NCBI GenBank assembly: GCA_027578815.1
Contig: JANBTH010000070.1
Location: forward strand, 1 to 40,336
DNA from: Coemansia sp. RSA 1804
Lineage: Eukaryota > Kickxellomycota > Kickxellomycetes > Kickxellales > Kickxellaceae
Length of the DNA stretch: 40,336 bases
Direction: 5' to 3'
The notes under the pieces: model-generated
Databases searched by the model: none
What the model was told of the DNA's origin: nothing
Seen by the model: only the letters and a program-made list of their open reading frames with translations
Shown: positions 27,058 through 37,100 of the stretch, piece by piece
Layout: each line of letters begins with the position of its first letter
Position numbering within the stretch: the first letter of the stretch is position 1
Made by a program: the position numbers and the translations under genes

Positions 27058-28662
27058 ATGCCAAGTTCTCGCCACCACAAGCCACAGCTGAAAAGAGTTT
27101 TGAGTGCCTCTACGGCTCAACATACACAACGCTTAGCACATACCTCTGCCTCCTGCTCTTTGAATACCGTTTCAAATGCCTTGCCTATATCACCTTACAC
27201 AGCTTCTGGTCGCACGAATACGTACGGCACGAGACAGGTACTATCAACTTTGAACACCAACGACTATTCTTGCAACGAGGATCCGCAAAATGGCCGTCAA
27301 CATCAACCAGATAAACCTCCATCACATTCTCAGCTATCAGCTGCCACTTTAGCACCACCAGATCGAGCAGCCAGCAGCCAGCAGAGTAGCCTGCAAGCGG
27401 GGGTACATTATAACAGCCATAGCCACACCACAACAGATTATATGTCTAACAAGGAGATTGGTGACAACGATACAAAACAACTAGCTCTCAATCAGCAAAT
27501 GCCCCTAAAAATACCACAAAATACATCCAGGAACATACACATCCGTCAGCGCCATCGGTCTCACAACAATGGATCCGATTCCTTGCCATTATCATTTTCG
27601 CCATCTTTGCAACAATCGCCACAACAGTGCATCTACTCTGCTCACACAGCCCATCGTCCATCATTTCCTCTCGTTTCTGCATACCAGTCTCGCTCCTCCG
27701 ATGGCTTATCCAACAGCACTGCGACTGAACGCTATCCTCATGGCACACTGTCTGAGACAAATAACACAGAATCTTCAGCTCACGGCCACAGCTACGGTTT
27801 CTCAATCGGTGGCGCTTCCCCTCTTGCAGCACCTGCCAATCTAAACACGCAGAGCAGATCGTCTTTAAGCCAACAGGTTCCACCAGAGTATCGCCACATA
27901 AGGTCAAATAGCCATCGCCAGTCTCGGCACTATCATCATTTGCAATCTTTGCACGAGACTTCCATTTATAACCATCCACACGTCTCCAGCTCTGAATTGC
28001 ATTCAGGTTCCATGTTTTCGAACCAGAAAAATTCACAGCTATTATCTTTCACAATGTCAGCCACGTCCCCTGGCTCTTCAATGGCAAGAAAAAGCCATAT
28101 TCCCGATACCCGGCCACTGACTGCCGAAGAGAAAGAGCTGAAGCGCAAAATATCTCATTCCGCAATAGAAAAGCGACGGCGGGAGCGCACAAACATGGTT
28201 CTTCGTGAGCTACAAAGCATCATCCCTGGCCTATCAAAATCAGGAAAGATTCAAAAGCTGGAGATTCTGGAAGCGGCTGCAGAGTATATTCGCGATCTAA
28301 CCGCAGCACCAAGGCCAACAGGAAGAATGAAAACAAGCTCTCCATATAGGCAAACTAAGAAGCAGTCGTCCATCGGGTCTTCAAAACAGCACGGAAAAAG
28401 ATCAAGCTATCTACAGGAATATAGTGGCGAGATATCTGGTATTGTATCTTCCCAGATGTTTGAAGAGGGCTCTCCCTCCGAAACCGTTTTGGAGCAACAA
28501 AAACATCCAGCCGTTGCTACGCCAATGTCTGTATCTTCAAATACCTCAAACGGGGATTCCAGTGACGATGCTCTGGTGAACAATCTTCCAAAAGACATAT
28601 CCAACCACACATCCTCATCTCCTGATCCCTCCTCAATGAAGTTGAATTTCCTTCTTTGCTAG
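27058..28662 (+). CDS. bHLH transcription factor 2 (534 aa)
   Basis: The bHLH domain is at about 357-415 (KRKISHSAIEKRRRERTNMV, IIPGLSKSGKIQKLEILEAA, EYIRDL). The basic region carries His367, Glu371 and Arg375, the class B pattern. About half of the positions in the domain are identical to bHLH1 by eye, including ISHSA and RRRERTN, so the two look like diverged paralogues. The long N-terminus is rich in Ser, His, Gln, Asn and Thr, and the tail is Ser-rich and acidic. Here the domain lies in the C-terminal third; in bHLH1 it lies in the first half. The ATG at 27058 is the first in frame. It is one exon. PDB1 starts 295 bases after its stop. Confidence 0.9.
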   Translation: MPSSRHHKPQLKRVLSASTAQHTQRLAHTSASCSLNTVSNALPISPYTASGRTNTYGTRQVLSTLNTNDYSCNEDPQNGRQHQPDKPPSHSQLSAATLAPPDRAASSQQSSLQAGVHYNSHSHTTTDYMSNKEIGDNDTKQLALNQQMPLKIPQNTSRNIHIRQRHRSHNNGSDSLPLSFSPSLQQSPQQCIYSAHTAHRPSFPLVSAYQSRSSDGLSNSTATERYPHGTLSETNNTESSAHGHSYGFSIGGASPLAAPANLNTQSRSSLSQQVPPEYRHIRSNSHRQSRHYHHLQSLHETSIYNHPHVSSSELHSGSMFSNQKNSQLLSFTMSATSPGSSMARKSHIPDTRPLTAEEKELKRKISHSAIEKRRRERTNMVLRELQSIIPGLSKSGKIQKLEILEAAAEYIRDLTAAPRPTGRMKTSSPYRQTKKQSSIGSSKQHGKRSSYLQEYSGEISGIVSSQMFEEGSPSETVLEQQKHPAVATPMSVSSNTSNGDSSDDALVNNLPKDISNHTSSSPDPSSMKLNFLLC

Positions 28663-28957
28663 TTGTGATTCTAGTTTACATTATTCCATTATTAGAAACC
28701 TCCGCCTTCAAGAAAATGGGGTTAAGCGGGGGTTTTTTTGTTCACAGCAACCCAAACAATCACAACAAAAATTCCCACCTCCACTGTACGAATTTAATTC
28801 CACGATTTATTTTTTATCTTTGTACAAATTTGTTTTGCCACCGATATAACAACTCTCCATTCTTTTTACACGTTGCGTTTGGTCGCTGTTGTTTGCTTCT
28901 TGAAATTCGTTTTTCTTCTCTTTTCTTTTCTACATACGCTAGTTGTCTATTTTAAAA
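28663..28957 (+). promoter_or_regulatory. bHLH2 3' end and PDB1 promoter
   Basis: The 295 bases between the two plus-strand genes end in a T/C-rich leader (28911-28935) before the PDB1 ATG. No gene is seen. Confidence 0.35.
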
Positions 28958-30682
28958 ATGTCGGCTTCTCTCAAGTACCTTTTCAGACAGCCCGTTGCTG
29001 CGCGCCTGGCGAGCCGCTCTTCCCGCGCCCTCATTGGTGCTCTTCGCAGCAACTCTTCTGCTGCCAGTGGCGAATCTGTAAGCATAACTGGCACCTAAAA
29101 ATGAATGAAAGAAATGAACCTCGTCCATTTCTCCAAGGGTGGAATTGTGACCACGGATCAGCTTGGTCACTCTTGCGATTGGTGACCTGATGTGCCCCTG
29201 TGGGAGTTGTCTTTGGTTTCTCATTAAATTTATTCTCACCTTTGCAATCTTGTAGATTACTGTGCGCGAAGCACTAAACCAAGCCATTGATGAAGAGATG
29301 GAGCGCGACGAGTCGGTTTGGCTTCTTGGAGAAGAAGTTGCTCAGTACAACGGGGCCTACAAGGTACGTATTAAACATAATAATAGGCTGTCTGGTGCAG
29401 AGCAGACAATAGATAGTATTAGATAAGGAGCACCCCAAGACCAGTTTACATCGTGTTATGCTCCAAGCTAAACAAGAAAAAGCAGCTTTGTCGCTTGGTT
29501 GATGGCATTGTAGGTATCCAAGGGTCTGTTGGACAAGTATGGTCCCAAGCGCGTAGTCGATACTCCGATCACCGAGATGGGCTTTGCTGGCATTGCCGTC
29601 GGTGCTGCCTTTCATGGCACCAAGCCTATCTGCGAGTTTATGACCTTTAACTTTGCTATGCAGGTAAGCTTTTGCAAGCTCTTGTTTGCATCACGTGTGT
29701 TCTGAAATGCATCTGTAAACTCCATTGACACGAGATCTGCTTGAAAAAATCTCCGTGTGTTTTATATTTGGAAAGTTTGCAGATACTCTGCTATTTCGCG
29801 CTGTTTTTTTATCCCATGCCAGTGCCATCTTGTGTCAAGCGCAAACCAGCGCTGTGTGCAAGAGCTGGGTGCGCGCATATTTTTTTCTTCATTCCGAGTT
29901 GATAAGGCTTACTCACAAACTGTGATTTTCCCACTTTCATTTGCTCTCTATAGGCAATCGATCAAATCATCAACTCTGGCGCAAAAACCCATTACATGTC
30001 GGGAGCATTTGCAAAATGCCCCATTGTCTTCCGCGGTCCCAACGGTGCTGCTGCTGGTGTTGCTGCCCAGCACTCGCAGGACTACGCTTCGTGGTATGGG
30101 CAGATTCCTGGGCTCAAGGTAGTCAGCCCGTACGATGCAGAGGATGCAAAGGGGCTGCTGAAGGCTGCCATCCGCGATCCCAATCCGGTTGTTGTTCTGG
30201 AGAACGAGCTTATGTACGGCGTCAGCTTCCCCCTGAGTGCTGATATGACCAGCAAGGACTTTGTGGTTCCTTTCGGCAAGGCCAAGATTGCGCGCGAGGG
30301 CTCCGATATCACAATTGCCACGTACTCGCGCCCGGTTGGGTTTGCGCTGGAGGCGGCCGAACTTCTTGCCAAGGAGGGCATTAGCGCTGAGGTCATCAAT
30401 CTGCGCTCGATCCGCCCGCTGGACCTTGATGCCATTGTCAAGTCTGTAAAGAAGACGAACCACCTAATCACCGTCGAGCAGGGCTTCCCTCAGTTTGGCA
30501 TGGGCTCTGAGATTTCGGCACAGGTCATGGAGTCGGAGGCATTCGACTACTTGGATGCTCCTGTCTGCCGCGTCACCGGTGCTGATGTTCCCATGCCCTA
30601 TGCCCAGAATCTCGAGGCACTTGCGCTTCCAGATGCGGAAGTCATCTACAAGCAAGCAAAGCGGGTGCTCAACGTCGAGTAG
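28958..30682 (+). CDS. PDB1: Pyruvate dehydrogenase E1 beta subunit, four exons (368 aa)
   Basis: E1 beta pairs with E1 alpha in the mitochondrial matrix to decarboxylate pyruvate with thiamine diphosphate. Exons: 28958-29077, 29256-29363, 29514-29663, 29954-30682. All three introns are GT-AG and phase 0. Exon 1 encodes a presequence (MSASLKYLFRQPVAARLASR). The mature part is highly conserved: ITVREALNQAIDEEMERDES, GEEVAQYNGAYK joined to VSKGLLDKYG, DTPITEMGFAGIAVGAAFHG, FNFAMQAIDQIINS, FRGPNGAAAGVAAQHSQDYA, LENELMYGV, TYSRPVGF, VTGADVPMPYAQNLE. Glu in ENELMYG and DTPITE belong to the cofactor region. The length agrees with yeast Pdb1. AATAAA is at 30827-30832. Confidence 0.96.
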
Positions 30683-31413
30683 ATAGGTAGGCGAGTGGCC
30701 TTTTGATAATGTTTGTAGTTTCTTGGCCCATGTTGGATGATAGCGCGCCACGTATTTTATGCGATGTAGTCTTCAAGATGACGCTTATGCGGTTACGCAT
30801 TTCCAGCGCCACGGTCATTGTGACGTAATAAACATATCATATTCAACACGTAATTGCACACACAAAGGTCATAAATATGTCTGGGTGCAATAATGCGCAG
30901 TATCATCATTGTGTTTCGCATTTGCTAAAGCTAGATTGAAATGCACATGGCCAAATGTTTCGGCTCGTTTTGCTTGTCTGATCAATGCTACAAGTACAGC
31001 AGACAAGCCTAGCCTCTTCTCAAAGTCTTGCTTAATTGGCATTTTTTCTGCGACGTCAGAGGCGACCTATCCCTTTTCACACTTACGTTATGTCACCACC
31101 TATAATGTCTAGGCACAAGACTTTATCACGTCTGTTCCCGTAGTAGGGACAGAAGACCAAATGCTATTGAGCATGAGTGTACAAGAAGAAAAAGAAGAAA
31201 AAGAAAAAGAGGGGTGGGCTGTCGTCCCTTTGCAATAAAAGGAGACAAGTGGTGGGGTGATTCATCGGCCAGGAGACTGACTCCTGTTTGGTTTAGTTTA
31301 GTTTCGTCTAGTTTTCACACAAGGACTTTGCAACTTTGATATTTTCTGGAATTACCTAACGTATAGTTACTACCATCATATTCTTCTCTGCTCTAGTCTG
31401 AACATAAAAAAGA
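30683..31413 (+). promoter_or_regulatory. PDB1 3' end and HAM1-like gene promoter
   Basis: A 731-base spacer. TGACGTAA at 30821-30828 overlaps the PDB1 poly(A) signal, and CGACGTCA at 31051-31058 is another CRE/ATF-type site nearer the next gene. An inverted repeat is centred on 31138-31145 (CTGTTCCC / GGGACAG). A purine-rich AAGAAG/AAAAAG tract spans about 31183-31212, followed by CAATAAAAGG near 31230. The last 100 bases are T-rich. No gene is seen. Confidence 0.4.
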
Positions 31414-33813
31414 ATGGCTGAAGCGATAAAATCGGCGTTAAACAGGCGCAAATCGGCCCCGACAGACTTCAGCCCCGGGGGCGACTACTCACCTCTGAAA
31501 GAAGAGTTCAAGCCAGATTCTACCAGGGCGCGCTTTGAGGAGCTAGTCAACACTTACCGCAATACCAACGATATCCGTGGCAGGGCTCTCAGTGGGTTTG
31601 ACAAGTCTGTTGGAAACGGTGGATCGTTGCTCCAGCTCATGTCAATGGTTAAAGGTGGGGAGCTGCCGCCCACCTCCCAGATCTCGCGAGTGATCAACAA
31701 GATAAAATTTGGCACGATGCGCGAGAACGCAACAACATTCCAGGGCAGGAAGGTTGTGGACAATCTAGAAAACTCAACTACCAAGGGGCTGGCCGCATTT
31801 GAGGAAATCAATGGCAATGACAATACCCAGGAGATTATTGGTAGCATGAATAACATCCGCAAGAAAACCATCGACGACCGCAAGGAGATGACGCACAAGG
31901 CCAAAGAAAGCACAATTGAATCGAAGAGCGACTTTAGCACTGCAGGCAAGGATTTTCTGGTTCTGGCAAACGGAATTGGAACCTCCTCGTCCTTTCGCAA
32001 GGCACTTGGCGACATGTTCAGTCTTGTAAGTGCCATGGTGCAGAACAAGAAGCTAAGCGGCGAAGACAACCAGCCACTCATCGATCGCGTGCGTAATCTC
32101 ATCGTTGAGGTGCGCAAGGACACAAGTGTGCGCAAGTCAATGTCATCGCTGCATTCGCTCTACGGCACTTCCTTTACTAAGGGGTCGAGTGCAATGAAGG
32201 ATGCACGCGAAAAGGCCGAAGACCATCCAGCGCTCGAAGACTACAGACACGCACGCGAGCACGCAAAGGATTTGTTTAGTCGGATGGGCAACGGCTACGA
32301 TGTCACCAAGCTTGTTGCTGCGCTTTCAGCGGTAGGGGTCATGGTTCGCGACAACCAAAACATTAGAGAGCTGATAGACAATGCCAAGGGCTTTGGCGAC
32401 TGGGCCATGAACGTGGATGAAGATGAGCTCACTACCGACGAGTTTGAGTCTCGCAGCAAGGATCTTATCCACCAGAGCCAGAGTGTTTTTACAGAGGAAG
32501 ACAGCAAACAGTTTGACACTCTGTCGCATGAATTCAAAGGCTACACACATGCTGTCCAAGAGAATCCCGTGCTTGTCGAGTACAAGAACGCTATGGTTGG
32601 CTTGTCAAACTCGATAACCGGCAGTGGCCTGGACTCCGAAGCACGAGAGGAGCATCACAGGGCGCTGCGTCAGGATTTAATGGCTAACATCCCAACCCTT
32701 ATGCAGACCCTGCGCTATGTGCCTCTTCCACGCGTTGCTGGGCAAAACAAGAATCTCGAGTTTGCCGCAGATAATATTGTGCTGGACATGAAGCACTTTG
32801 TCCCCAAGCACATAAGCTTCGATATACACAACGAGGTCTACCCGCGCTCTGTGCTGCTCAATGAAAAGTCGGCCATGCGCTCGCGCCAGGGTTATCAGGG
32901 CGAGCAGTTCTATTATCTCAACATTACCGGCGTTACCTGCGTGGCAAAACGCGTTGCATTCTATCTCAAGAAGAAGAGAGGTCTGCCTCGCATTGCTGAA
33001 AAGGGGATTGCAGATTTGATCATTGGCGAGCGTGGAATGGATATTGCCATTCGTGCCCGCAGGCTGCACTCGAGCGAGAAGCCGCAAAGACAGAGCAATG
33101 TCGGCAAAAGCACCACAAGGAGAAGCAGCTCCAGCAGCAGTAGCAGCTCCGACAGTAGTGACGGAGCCACCGCCACGCGTTCTCGGAAGAACACGGCTCG
33201 CGAGCTTGACATTGCAGATGTCAAGGTGAAGCTGCACCATCTGGACATACGTGTTCATGAAAACAAGCACAACATCTGCAGTACTCTGGGAATAATGCTG
33301 ATGCGTCCGGTTGCGCGCAAGCTCATTGCAAAGACCATTGCCCGGTCTCTGACAGAACAGCTGCTGAATAGCGATGTGCTATTGGCCAAATATGGCTCCA
33401 CAGCACACAAGTTTGTGGCAAGCGGCGCCAGCAAGGCAATGAGCTCGGTAAAAACATCGGCGAAGAAGAGCGTAAAGAAGAGCAAGGAACAGGCGTCAAA
33501 GCTACAGACCAAAACAAAGAGCTCAAAGAAAACCGCACAGAATGCTGCAGAGAAGAAAACCAGCGCTACCACAAGCGATACCAACACAGATGCCGACGCA
33601 GATGAAAGCAACAGCAATACCGACGCGGAGAAGGACCCTGGAACTATGGCCAAGGAAGCAAGAAAGGAAGCCAAACAAGCCAACGAGCGTAATAAAAAGG
33701 AGGCCAAAGAGAAAAGATCAGTTACTGCTGAAGACAAGCTTCAGCAGCAAGATGACCGGCGCGATTCTCATGTTGAACAACCTGGAGCAGAGACCGACGT
33801 CACTCAGATTTGA
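31414..33813 (+). CDS. HAM1-like N/C-terminal domain protein (fungal, 799 aa)
   Basis: This matches the fungal HAM1-like group (formerly DUF domains), large soluble proteins with predicted lipid-binding-like repeats and no assigned reaction. N-terminal helices run to about 400 (FEELVNTYRNTNDIRGRALS, LVSAMVQNKKLSGEDNQPLI). LRYVPLPRVAGQNKNLEFAA then DNIVLDMKHFVPKHISFDIH resembles the beta-rich segment. IADVKVKLHHLDIRVHENKH then LMRPVARKLIAKTIARSLTE resembles the HAM1 C domain. Between these lies a run of nine Ser after TRRS. The last 110 residues are Lys/Ala/Thr/Asp repeats (KTSAKKSVKKSKEQ; SNSNTDAEKD), likely disordered. It has no signal peptide and is one exon. Family assignment is from pattern recall. 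Confidence 0.6.
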   Translation: MAEAIKSALNRRKSAPTDFSPGGDYSPLKEEFKPDSTRARFEELVNTYRNTNDIRGRALSGFDKSVGNGGSLLQLMSMVKGGELPPTSQISRVINKIKFGTMRENATTFQGRKVVDNLENSTTKGLAAFEEINGNDNTQEIIGSMNNIRKKTIDDRKEMTHKAKESTIESKSDFSTAGKDFLVLANGIGTSSSFRKALGDMFSLVSAMVQNKKLSGEDNQPLIDRVRNLIVEVRKDTSVRKSMSSLHSLYGTSFTKGSSAMKDAREKAEDHPALEDYRHAREHAKDLFSRMGNGYDVTKLVAALSAVGVMVRDNQNIRELIDNAKGFGDWAMNVDEDELTTDEFESRSKDLIHQSQSVFTEEDSKQFDTLSHEFKGYTHAVQENPVLVEYKNAMVGLSNSITGSGLDSEAREEHHRALRQDLMANIPTLMQTLRYVPLPRVAGQNKNLEFAADNIVLDMKHFVPKHISFDIHNEVYPRSVLLNEKSAMRSRQGYQGEQFYYLNITGVTCVAKRVAFYLKKKRGLPRIAEKGIADLIIGERGMDIAIRARRLHSSEKPQRQSNVGKSTTRRSSSSSSSSSDSSDGATATRSRKNTARELDIADVKVKLHHLDIRVHENKHNICSTLGIMLMRPVARKLIAKTIARSLTEQLLNSDVLLAKYGSTAHKFVASGASKAMSSVKTSAKKSVKKSKEQASKLQTKTKSSKKTAQNAAEKKTSATTSDTNTDADADESNSNTDAEKDPGTMAKEARKEAKQANERNKKEAKEKRSVTAEDKLQQQDDRRDSHVEQPGAETDVTQI

Positions 33814-34152
33814 ATATCCGACGACATTCTATTTTCACCATTCTTTTTTTCTCTTTTTTTCCTTCGTTTTTTTTCTAGTTTACCTTTATCACCTTAGCTT
33901 ATTTTATTCTATTCTATTTTTTGAGCATTGGGAATTTACGTTTATATTTGCCGTCTGTCATTGTGTGCCATAGAAGGAACCCCCCGGAAAACGCTAGCAG
34001 CTAAGGAATAAACCTCAGAAAAAGAGGAGGAAGAGGTTTGGGTTGTAGCAGAGGCAGTACGACAGCCAAAATACACCTCTTTTGCTCTAAATTGCGGATA
34101 TCTCTTTCTTTAAGTGAGAGACGACAGCCTCACAGCCAACAAAGAACTGCAA
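33814..34152 (+). promoter_or_regulatory. Spacer before the EDEM-like gene
   Basis: The 339 bases start with a long T/C-rich stretch (33841-33920) that may be the 3' region of the HAM1-like gene, then an A/G-rich part with GAGGAGGAAGAGG near 34025. The EDEM ATG is at 34153. No gene is seen. Confidence 0.35.
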
Positions 34153-37100
34153 ATGCATCGTTGCAATGTGGCTCTAGTACTCAAGACTCTCCTTTTCTAC
34201 CTCTCCTGTTGCTGTTTTGCCTTAGCTTTTGGAATCTCGGAAGAAAGACGACTTGTGCTCCGAGATCAAGCTAGGGAGGCATTTTACCATGCCTACAACG
34301 GGTATATGAACCATGGGTTTCCATTCGATGAATTGGATCCAATTGAATGCATCGGCAAAGGGAGAGACCGTGAGCATCCAGATAATTCGAGTGTCAACGA
34401 TGTTTTGGGAGACTATCTGCTTACTCTTGTGGATACCCTGGACTCGCTAGCGATCTTAGGCGATCGTGAAGAGTTTTCTAAAGCTGTGAAAAACACAGTC
34501 ACATATTTAAAGGATTTTGACATTGACAGCCACGTTCAGGTGTTTGAGGTCACAATTAGGATGCTTGGCGGACTTCTAAGCGCGCATATCATAGCTACCG
34601 ACGAGAACGATGTTCTTGGCATGCGTTTAGACAAGAACGGAACATACAATGGCGAACTACTGCAACTGGCCAGAGACTTGGGATATCGCCTGTTGCCGGC
34701 ATTCGAGGCGTCTCCTAGTGGAGCGCCATATCCACGCACAAACCTAAAGTACGGGTTTCCAGTAGGTGAGACACCAAGTACATGCACCGCGGGGGTTGGT
34801 TCACTGATCTTGGAATTTGGCACGCTTAGTCGCTTGACAAACGAAACCGTTTTCGAACGAGTGGCCCAACATGCGCTGCAAGAGCTGTGGATGTCGCGAA
34901 CAAAGGCCAATATGCTTGGAAACGAGTATGATGTGGTCAGACAGAAATGGACCGGATTCGTGTCAGGGATTGGCGCAGGCGTCGATTCTTATTTCGAGTA
35001 TCTGCTCAAGGCACACGTCTATCTTGGAGACGATAACTATCTCCAGATGTTTGAGGCGACATATAGTGCAATCCTGCAACATGTGCGCGACTCCATGGCT
35101 GGATATGCGTTTTTCAATGTAAATATTCTATCAAAAGAAGTTTCCACCAACTGGGTGGACTCCTTGTCGGCGTTTTTCCCCGGACTGATGGTCCTTGCAG
35201 GTGATGTGGAGGGCGCTGAATCGGCATACCTTCTTTACTACCATCTTTGGCGGAGATTTCGCGCAATGCCGGAGCGCTTTAATCTAGCTAGTCGCGAACC
35301 AAACATACCGTTCTATCCGCTGCGCCCCGAGTTCATTGAGAGCACATACCATCTCTATCGGGCCACCGGCGATCGATTTTATTTGGATGTTGGCGAAATG
35401 GTTCTTGCTGATCTCAATTCGCTGTATAGAACAAGCTGCGGGTTTGCAACCATGCAGAATATACACACAGGAAAGCTGGAGGGGCGAATGGAGAGCTTTG
35501 CACTTAGTGAGACCCTAAAGTACCTGTATCTTCTTTTTGATGAAGAAAACCCGCTCCACAAGTCACATAGCCACTATGTGTTTACTACTGAGGGTCACTT
35601 ACTCTTACCGCTATCGCCTGTGCGTGACGGCTCTGCGCAGTACCCACACCACTCATCGTTTGCGCTGCGCAGGTTGCTGCATAGCAATATGGCTCCTAAT
35701 AAGGTGAGGCCAGCGCTTTACAATATTAGTAACATTCGTAGAAAGTTGCGTTCTTTGCATCCAGACGACATGTTTGCGGTCCCAGTGCATGTTCCCAGCA
35801 CCCAGAACGTTTCCCACGCAAGAACGCCTTCCCGGAAATGCCCAGCAGGACGTGCACTACACAGCAAGAGCGTCCATGGAAACTCTAATAGTGACAATGC
35901 TGGTAATTCTGGAGATCCCGCGGTGTCTTTTAATCACAGCACCACATCAGCACGGCTTTTTGATGAACCAACACCAGCTCATCTGCAAAGTCCGCTAGAG
36001 CAACTCTACAATATCCAGCAGCTTGCCCGTGCCATACAGCAGATTTCGCCGGATGCTGGCTCAGAACAGCAGCAGCAGCTGATATCACTGCATATCAATG
36101 CCGCGTCAGTGACCATGCCACTGCGTGCCGATTTTTACACCACAGGGCTGCTTGTGGACAATAGCGATCAACAGACCGGCTTGATGTCATTGTCAGTTGG
36201 ATATGAGTCAAGAGGATATGCTGGAACAGCATCAATCAACTCATCGCTTGCCGCTGCCCTGGACTATAGTGGTATTTGTGCGGATCCAGCGACTATTATT
36301 TTTTCCCGACGTCAAGAGATATGGAAGACAAGCCTACTTTCAGTAGCACGCTCTGATGCGGATGGGCTTGGGATTCGAGTTCCGCCAAGCTATGCAAAGA
36401 CCTGGCTTGCCCCTTATACCCAGCAGTTTTCATTTATGGAGTTTCTGTTTTCGCGAGCGACAAAGCGCCAGGTGTTTGTGTGGAATACTCCATGGAAGAC
36501 GAGGACCCGCCACGGAGTTCCGCTGCTAAAGGATGTTTGGGACGAAAGTATAGATCCTTCTACTGACAATATCGTCTCTGGTGAACGTCGCTCTACGGCG
36601 CACCATGGATTCTTATTTGGCCGCATCCGGAATGCTGGCGAAACCCCGGCAAGACGCATTGTTGTAACAAATGGGGCGGCCCAGGTGATGACAGATTACA
36701 TTATTGTTCGTGCATCCGTTGATATTCCGCTGCAAGCGTTCGACGAAGAGCCCCAAACGAACAATGGAAAGGTAACAAATTCCACGAAAAGGATGCAAGA
36801 GATGGCAAACACGACTGGGTACAACAGCACCTCTACATTGGAATTGCAAGGCTACGACGACGCTTGCAAAAAAGATGGCGACAACCGGACATGTGCAGGA
36901 AATGCTAATAAATCTGAGGCGTGGAATTCAATGGCATCGGGACGTTTACAGGGTATGCATCGTAGACGTAGCTATGTCGGACGACTGGCAGACTTTTCGG
37001 AGCTGTCACTGTACCGGAACGATGTCCCGTTTATGGGATTTCAGGCAGCAGAGCTGGTTGTTCAAGACATGCATGGTTTGCTGGCAGATTCTGGATGCAA

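Noticed and set aside
32677..33270. 197-codon minus-strand frame inside the HAM1-like gene
   Set aside because: It lies fully within a longer, better supported gene and has no recognisable domain; a codon-structure shadow.
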